A DNA stretch of 7,231 bases from Deltaproteobacteria bacterium (lineage in GTDB: Bacteria; Desulfobacterota; SM23-61). Positions 6,137-7,231 of this stretch are shown here, piece after piece. Location: NCBI GenBank assembly GCA_029857975.1, contig JAOUFX010000131.1, forward strand, positions 1-7,231. The letters are read 5' to 3'. The notes under the pieces were generated by a model, which searched no databases, was not told the DNA's origin, and was given only the letters and a program-made list of their open reading frames with translations. The stretch's first letter is position 1. Every line of letters starts with the position of its first letter. A program made the translations under genes and the position numbers.

Positions 6137-6903
6137 AAGGGAAGCGAACGAAAAAAAGTGGCCAAAGTCCCTATTTTGTTGGATACAAGAAGCATACTTT
6201 ACGTCTCTGGTTACGAATAAAGGGGAAAAACCGCTTAGTCCCTCTGGTCAGTTTCGTTGAACCAGCCAATGTTTATGAGGGAAATTTCTTATGCCCGATG
6301 ATCCGCAATACCCAAAAGGATTTATCCTTACATATCGATATCGTTGTCGCAGATATGGGATACATCAGTAGCGATCACAAAAAGGAACTCAGAAACCAAT
6401 TCCAGACAGCCGTTATCACTAAGGTTCGGGAAAACATGTTAGCTCCAGAAGAATACATTGATCATGGTTGCCCAGAATGTCCAGAGGGAGTTCCCCTCAC
6501 CTGGGATGGCTATGACCCCGAAACTGAAACCCATCGATATATTGCCTCAACGGATCACGCTGCCTGTAGGCTTTGTCGGTTACAGGGTTCTTGTTACCAA
6601 GAGGTTTGTATTAGTCCGCAAATCGATGAACACCGTTTTGGAATCATTCCGCTTCATACCATGGTTTCTCAGAGATTACTGCAGCAAATACGCCCTCAGG
6701 TGGAAAGGGGCTTTGAAAACGATAAAAACAAATTATCTCTGAATCGATTCTTCGCCAATAGTCTAAAGATGGCAAAAATTATTGGCCACTTGGCCGATGC
6801 ATGTCAGCTCCTTCTTCTCTTTGCTGAGATGAAAACGAAAACTAAAGCTAAAGCCAAAAGGATGATGAAAGAGGTCAACACCCAGCTTTCTCTCGACCTT
6901 TAG
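6133..6903 (+). CDS. IS transposase, C-terminal catalytic part (frame broken)
   Basis: This frame carries the rest of the DDE catalytic domain; a GTG at 6133 gives 256 residues, but it is open from 6073, so it is probably made as a fusion with the first frame. Visible motifs are the conserved GQSPYFVGYKKHTLRLW, the second catalytic Asp74 in VVADMGYIS, and Arg187-x3-Glu191-x6-Lys198, which matches the R-E-K part of the YREK motif with Glu191 as third catalytic acid. Between them lies a cysteine cluster (C113, C116, C145, C148, C154, C159) that could bind zinc, as in IS1182-like enzymes. The C-terminal tail is Lys-rich. Stop TAG lies 15 bases before the right inverted repeat. GTG 6133 has GGGAG five bases or less upstream, so weak independent translation is possible. 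Confidence 0.87.
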   Translation: MKGKRTKKSGQSPYFVGYKKHTLRLWLRIKGKNRLVPLVSFVEPANVYEGNFLCPMIRNTQKDLSLHIDIVVADMGYISSDHKKELRNQFQTAVITKVRENMLAPEEYIDHGCPECPEGVPLTWDGYDPETETHRYIASTDHAACRLCRLQGSCYQEVCISPQIDEHRFGIIPLHTMVSQRLLQQIRPQVERGFENDKNKLSLNRFFANSLKMAKIIGHLADACQLLLLFAEMKTKTKAKAKRMMKEVNTQLSLDL

Positions 6904-6917
6904 TGGCCATTTTCACT

Positions 6918-6935
6918 TTTTTTCGGAACAGTCTC
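6918..6935 (-). repeat. Right terminal inverted repeat of the IS
   Basis: TTTTTTCGGAACAGTCTC is the exact reverse complement of the left end. It is followed outside by TA (6936-6937), the same dinucleotide that precedes the left end. Confidence 0.95.
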
Positions 6936-6936
6936 T

Positions 6937-6982
6937 ATCACCTATTACCTCTAACTTTTTGCCTATAACCTATCGCCTATTC
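6937..6982. repeat. Degenerate heptamer array, right part, starting at the dehydrogenase stop codon
   Basis: On the minus strand six units in exact seven-base phase read AATAGGC, GATAGGT, TATAGGC, AAAAAGT, TAGAGGT, AATAGGT, then GATA up to the IS. The dehydrogenase stop codon TAG lies inside the first unit. With 5474-5507 it would form one array of about 80 bases before the IS arrived. Confidence 0.7.
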
Positions 6983-7231
6983 TTTACTTCCTTTCTTCAC
7001 CTCTACTCCGGCTATTTTTTCTAAGGCTTTTACAACGGCGGCGTCATCCTCTTTTCCATACCCCAGGCAGTTGGCCATTTGAAAAATTTCTTTGGCCACG
7101 GCACTCAAAAACAGAGGAATTTTCAGTGATCTTCCCATATCCATGATAAAACTCAAATCCTTCAAAAGAATATCCAGTTCCCCCCGGCAGGCAAAGTCCC
7201 GGTCCACCATTCTATAAGCCCGATTTCTGAA
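6977..7231 (-). CDS. C-terminal end of a beta-hydroxyacid dehydrogenase (3-hydroxyisobutyrate dehydrogenase family)
   Basis: Only the last 84 codons are in the window; the frame is open to the right edge. Enzymes of this family oxidise hydroxy acids (3-hydroxyisobutyrate, tartronate semialdehyde/glycerate, related compounds) with NAD(P). The visible part matches the helical C-terminal domain (NAD_binding_11): FRNRAYRMVDRDF, then LDILLKDLSFIMDMG, IPLFLSAVAKEIFQMA and GYGKEDDAAVVKALEKIAG, all typical of the family. The catalytic Lys and the Rossmann fold with its GxGxxG motif lie outside the window, so substrate and cofactor cannot be judged. It ends KKGSKE with TAG in the heptamer array. It is in the same direction as dctPQM and may have belonged with it before the IS, or be independent. 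Confidence 0.85.
   Translation of the reverse strand, partial: FRNRAYRMVDRDFACRGELDILLKDLSFIMDMGRSLKIPLFLSAVAKEIFQMANCLGYGKEDDAAVVKALEKIAGVEVKKGSKE

Larger units (their letters stand above)
5509..6935 (+). mobile_element. Insertion sequence with perfect terminal inverted repeats and a two-frame DDE transposase
   Basis: The element spans about 1427 bp. Its ends are perfect 18-bp inverted repeats (GAGACTGTTCCGAAAAAA). Each end is flanked by TA, which may be a 2-bp target duplication; being palindromic, it could equally be counted as repeat (20 bp in all). The transposase frames fill most of it, ending 15 bases before the right inverted repeat. Base composition is visibly more AT-rich than the transporter genes, as expected for an acquired element. 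It belongs to the DDE (RNase H fold) superfamily; details resemble IS5/IS1182-like elements, but I cannot name the family with certainty. It sits between the dehydrogenase and TRAP genes, in the opposite orientation to both. Confidence 0.93.

Noticed and set aside
5818..6195. Minus-strand frame of 125 codons inside the IS
   Set aside because: Antisense to the transposase; no RBS or motif to suggest a passenger gene.
5506..6938. Four-base YTAR target duplication as in IS5 proper
   Set aside because: The flanks read TTAG and CTAT, which are not a direct repeat; only TA is shared.
5474..6982. Heptamer repeats as a CRISPR array
   Set aside because: Units are seven bases long, adjoining and degenerate, with no spacers and no cas genes.
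1..7231. tRNA or rRNA genes
   Set aside because: I saw no cloverleaf-like segments, CCA-adjacent acceptor stems or conserved rRNA stretches on either strand.

Overview
This window is a bacterial chromosomal segment of moderate GC content. Every host gene reads on the minus strand; only an inserted IS element reads on the plus strand. The gene types (a TRAP transporter of the 2-oxoacid/aromatic-acid subgroup, an orphan NtrC-like receiver protein, a lipoprotein MltA) and the degenerate ATAGGY heptamer repeats suggest a Gram-negative, possibly a Desulfobacterota/'deltaproteobacterial' anaerobe. That taxonomic guess is inference; the outer-membrane lipoprotein MltA is the firmest argument for a diderm.

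Layout in minus-strand transcription order, from the right edge: (1) the C-terminal end of a beta-hydroxyacid dehydrogenase of the 3-hydroxyisobutyrate dehydrogenase family (6977-7231, cut by the edge); (2) a short array of degenerate heptamers that begins at its stop codon and is split by a 1.43-kb insertion sequence (about 5509-6935) with perfect 18-bp terminal inverted repeats and a transposase in two frames; (3) a roughly 390-bp leader and promoter region with a tandem 13-bp repeat beside a TTGACA box; (4) a complete TRAP transporter operon, dctP (4027-5115), dctQ (3322-3840) and dctM (2016-3332), with a strong hairpin between dctP and dctQ and an 11-base overlap between dctQ and dctM; (5) a stand-alone receiver-domain response regulator (1289-1747); (6) the first 353 codons of a lytic murein transglycosylase A lipoprotein (mltA), starting at GTG 1061 and cut by the left edge.

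The TRAP genes together make a sodium-coupled uptake system. DctP binds an organic anion in the periplasm and hands it to the DctQ-DctM membrane complex. The dehydrogenase upstream could act on a hydroxy acid related to the transported substrate, but only its tail is visible and the IS now separates it from the transporter. The response regulator and mltA appear to have their own promoters and need not belong to the same pathway.

I see no novel multi-gene system here. The points most worth a second look are the IS element (frame break at an A8 run after the first catalytic Asp, a hairpin that buries the transposase start, insertion inside a heptamer array), the tandem-repeat operator candidate ahead of dctP, the dctP-dctQ intergenic hairpin, and the orphan receiver with its unexplained tail.
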